A stretch of 64,000 nucleotides of DNA from Paenibacillus sp. FSL H8-0537 (GTDB taxonomy: Bacteria > Bacillota > Bacilli > Paenibacillales > Paenibacillaceae). The notes under the pieces were generated by a model. It was not told the origin of the DNA. It searched no databases and saw nothing but the letters and a program-made list of their open reading frames with translations. Shown piece by piece: positions 61,658 through 64,000 of the stretch. A program made the position numbers and the translations under genes. The stretch spans positions 3,896,001 through 3,960,000 of the forward strand of contig NZ_CP150290.1 of assembly GCF_038051995.1 (NCBI RefSeq), read 5' to 3'. Numbering within the stretch: position 1 is the stretch's first letter; each line of letters begins with the position of its first letter.

Positions 61658-63379
61658 CTAGTCGTGGAAATTAAGCCCCGACGTCGTAGCCTTCACATAA
61701 CCATTGCGAATGACGAAATCGCCGAAATGCTCGCCCTGCTCGCGCTCTTTCGCGAAGCGGTTAATAATAGGCGTCAGCGTGCTGATGATTTCCGTTTCGT
61801 CAATATTTTCCTTGTACATCTTGTTCAAACGGTCGCCGTTGAAGCTTGCTCCCAAATACATATTATATTTGCCTGGCGATTTTCCGATAAATGAAATTTC
61901 ACCCAGCGCTGGGCGGCCACAGCCGTTCGGGCAGCCTGTCATGCGAATAACGATGGACTCGTCACGCAGACCAGCTTCATCCATGACCACATCCAGCTTG
62001 TCGATCAAAATCGGCAAATACCGTTCCGCTTCCGCCATCGCAAGGCCACAGGTAGGCAGCGCTACGCAGGAAATCGAGCTGCGGCGCAAAGCAGAATAAT
62101 GCAGGCCATCTGTCAGCTTATATTGCTCGATCAGCTCCAAAATTTTGCGTTTTTTCTGCGTCGTAATATTGGCAATAACGAGGTTCTGGTTCGGCGAAAG
62201 GCGGAAGTCTCCAGTATGGATCTTCGCAATTTCACGGAGGCCCGTCATCAGCTTGTAGTCGCCTTCATCTTGAATCCGCCCGCTTTGAATGTACAGCGTC
62301 AGGTTCCATTTGCCGTTTGTGCCTTTAAGCCAGCCATAGCGGTCGCCATTGCTGTCGAAGTGGAATTCGCGCGGCGCTTCCAGCTTCCAGCCCATTCTTT
62401 TGTGCAGCTCGTCAACAAACCAGTCCAGACCGTGGCGGTCAATCGTGTATTTGAAACGGGCATTTTTACGAACAGAGCGATTGCCATAATCGCGTTGAAT
62501 CATAACTGTTTTCTCGGCAACGTCAATCGTTTGCTCAGGCGTACAGAAGCCAATAACGCGGCCAAGCTGCGGATAGGTCGCCGTATCGCCATGCGTCATG
62601 CCCATGCCGCCGCCAACGGTTACGTTGAAGCCGACGAGCTTGCCCTTTTCCAAAATCGCAATGTAGCCCAGATCCTGAGAATAAACATCTACATCGTTGG
62701 ATGGCGGAACGGCCATCCCGATTTTGAATTTACGCGGCAAGTAAACCGGTCCATAGATCGGTTCCACTTCGCCAGCAGCTTCCGAGCTTTCTACCTTCTC
62801 GCCATCCAGCCAAATTTCATGATACGCAGGTGTGCGCGGCGCGAGGTGATTGTTAATAAGTCTTGCCCACTCATTCACTTGCTCATGAGCCTCAGACAAA
62901 TGCGGGTTAGGATTGCTCATCACATTACGATTAACATCGCCACAGGCAGCAAGCGTCGTCATGAGCTTGTCGTTGATCGTACGGATCGTCTTTTTCAAAT
63001 TCCATTTCAACACGCCGTGCATTTGGAAAGCCTGACGAGTCGTCAGACGCAGCGTTCCGTTCCCGTACTTATGGGCCAGTTCGTCCATCGCCAGCCATTG
63101 CTCGGATGTCGCTACACCACCAGGCACAACGACGCGGAGCATGAACTGGTATGCAGCCTCCAGCTTCTGCTTCTCGCGCTCATTGCGCAGATCCCGGTCA
63201 TCCTGCATATAGCTGCCGTGGAATTTCATCAAGCGGTTGTCGTCCTCCGGCAAGCTTCCTGTAACCGGATTGCGAAGCGTCTCAACGAGTGCTCCACGCA
63301 AGTAATTGCTCTCTATTTTAATATGTTCAACATCGCTCGGCGGGCCGCCGATAGGCTTTACGATTTGATCATTTGCCAT
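61658..63379 (-). CDS. cysI: sulfite reductase, hemoprotein beta subunit
   Basis: A 573-residue assimilatory sulfite reductase hemoprotein, which reduces sulfite to sulfide with six electrons. [20 protein letters not shown] (siroheme-binding arginine/histidine region) and NPHLSE lie in the first half. The [4Fe-4S]-siroheme cysteines are in CVALPTCG (Cys438, Cys444) and [10 protein letters not shown] (Cys483, Cys487), all present. AGGAG precedes the ATG. It lies 36 bases after cysJ and is the second gene of the operon. Confidence 0.96.
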   Translation of the reverse strand: MANDQIVKPIGGPPSDVEHIKIESNYLRGALVETLRNPVTGSLPEDDNRLMKFHGSYMQDDRDLRNEREKQKLEAAYQFMLRVVVPGGVATSEQWLAMDELAHKYGNGTLRLTTRQAFQMHGVLKWNLKKTIRTINDKLMTTLAACGDVNRNVMSNPNPHLSEAHEQVNEWARLINNHLAPRTPAYHEIWLDGEKVESSEAAGEVEPIYGPVYLPRKFKIGMAVPPSNDVDVYSQDLGYIAILEKGKLVGFNVTVGGGMGMTHGDTATYPQLGRVIGFCTPEQTIDVAEKTVMIQRDYGNRSVRKNARFKYTIDRHGLDWFVDELHKRMGWKLEAPREFHFDSNGDRYGWLKGTNGKWNLTLYIQSGRIQDEGDYKLMTGLREIAKIHTGDFRLSPNQNLVIANITTQKKRKILELIEQYKLTDGLHYSALRRSSISCVALPTCGLAMAEAERYLPILIDKLDVVMDEAGLRDESIVIRMTGCPNGCGRPALGEISFIGKSPGKYNMYLGASFNGDRLNKMYKENIDETEIISTLTPIINRFAKEREQGEHFGDFVIRNGYVKATTSGLNFHD

Positions 63380-63415
63380 TGCTGCTTTCTCCTCTCACAC
63401 TCGCTTTAAGTCGGT

Positions 63416-64000
63416 TTAGTACACATCGCGCTGGTAGCGCTGCTGCTGCTGCATGTCGGCGAGATAAGCCTCTGCTTTCTCGCGGCTAATGCCGCCTTCC
63501 TGCTCAATGACCGTAATGAGTGCGGAATGCACATCATGTGCCATATGCTTTTCGTCGCCGCACACATATACATGGGCGCCGGCTTGCAGCCATTCATACA
63601 GCTCCTTGCCTTGCTCCAGAATACGGTGTTGTACATACACCTTCTCTTCCGAGTCGCGTGAGAACGCAACGTCCAGCTTCGTCAGAACGCCGTCCTTCAG
63701 CATGCGCTGCCAGTCCGTTTGATACAGGAAGTCCGTTACGAAATGGCGGTCGCCATAAAATAACCATGATTTCCCTTCCACTCCCGTTTCCTCGCGCTCC
63801 TCCATGAATGCCCGGAAAGGTGCTACGCCTGTGCCTGGACCGATCATAATAACCGGGGTTTCCGCGCTTGCCGGCAGCTTGAAATTCGGGTTGTTCTGAA
63901 TATAAATCGGCACGGTATCGCCTGGCTCCAGACGCTCTGCCGTATGAATCGAGCAAACGCCATAACGCTCGCGGCCATTTGCTTCATAACGCACGGCGCG
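63416..64000 (-). CDS. cysJ: sulfite reductase, flavoprotein alpha subunit (partial at window edge)
   Basis: The C-terminal 195 residues of CysJ; the 5' part lies beyond 64000. Visible are the FAD/NADPH reductase parts: MIGPGTGVAPFRAFMEER (nucleotide-binding loop), LFYGDRHFVTDFLYQTDW, YVCGDEKHMAHDVHSALI and the terminal YQRDVY, the family's usual end. It passes electrons from NADPH through FAD and FMN to CysI. Confidence 0.95.
   Translation of the reverse strand, partial: RAVRYEANGRERYGVCSIHTAERLEPGDTVPIYIQNNPNFKLPASAETPVIMIGPGTGVAPFRAFMEEREETGVEGKSWLFYGDRHFVTDFLYQTDWQRMLKDGVLTKLDVAFSRDSEEKVYVQHRILEQGKELYEWLQAGAHVYVCGDEKHMAHDVHSALITVIEQEGGISREKAEAYLADMQQQQRYQRDVY

Noticed and set aside
62099..63409. 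436-codon open frame on the plus strand opposite cysI
   Set aside because: It is antisense to a clearly functional cysI with all four Fe-S cysteines. It has no ribosome site or domain and reflects codon bias of the real gene.

Overview
The window looks like the chromosome of a spore-former of the Paenibacillaceae, most likely a Paenibacillus. Reasons: strong GGAGG-type ribosome binding sites, YesM/YesN-type two-component pairs with AraC-type output domains, LplB/LplC-type sugar permeases, many glycoside hydrolases, and SUKH and DUF4259-type accessory proteins. No rRNA, tRNA, CRISPR array or intact prophage was seen. Assignments rest on motifs read by eye; no database search was possible.

Layout. 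0-3 kb is a graveyard: one intact unknown gene, then remnants of IS256- and IS66-family elements around a frameshifted gene. 2.9-6.5 kb: an AraC regulator diverges from a GH27 alpha-galactosidase (with a carbohydrate-binding-like domain inserted in its catalytic domain) and an SLH-like/rhodanese fusion. 6.5-6.9 kb: an IS3 tail that cuts off another AraC-like gene. 7-10.7 kb: a minus-strand operon of a large unknown protein (DUF6138-like), a SUKH protein, a SUMF1-like protein and a small unknown protein. 11-13 kb: a VOC protein, an AraC regulator behind a promoter containing a Fur-box-like palindrome, and a cupin whose natural start codon appears to be ATC.

13.1-30.7 kb is the most striking part: seven minus-strand genes, apparently one operon, bounded downstream by a bidirectional terminator. 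In transcription order they encode a 1303-residue propeller-like protein, a 186-residue protein, a 418-residue and a 239-residue glycine/asparagine-rich protein, an 839-residue pentapeptide-repeat protein, an 847-residue paralogue of the first protein, and a single-module type I polyketide synthase (KS-AT-DH-KR-ACP). None of the six companions has a visible signal peptide. They share modules with one another but resemble no accessory PKS enzyme that I recognise. This is the best candidate for an undescribed system.

31-48 kb: a serine hydrolase, then a carbohydrate-utilisation locus that is partly intact and partly decaying. Intact are a YesM/YesN-type sensor pair, two LplB/LplC-type permeases, a lipoprotein binding protein, and GH3 and GH43 enzymes. 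Broken are GH5, SDR, GH1, GH106-like, GDSL and GH2-type genes, plus an IS630 element.

48-51.4 kb: small accessory genes (DUF4259, two GNATs) and remnants of tyrosine recombinases fused to a GNAT tail. 51.4-59.5 kb: a complete xylose-type system in which a membrane-anchored sugar-binding sensor, a histidine kinase and an AraC-type response regulator precede xylFGH, with a cre-like site at the head and a perfect 19-bp palindrome in front of xylF. 59.6-60.3 kb holds broken HAD and AadE-like genes. 60.3-64 kb holds LtrA and the sulfite reductase genes cysI and cysJ; cysJ runs off the window edge.
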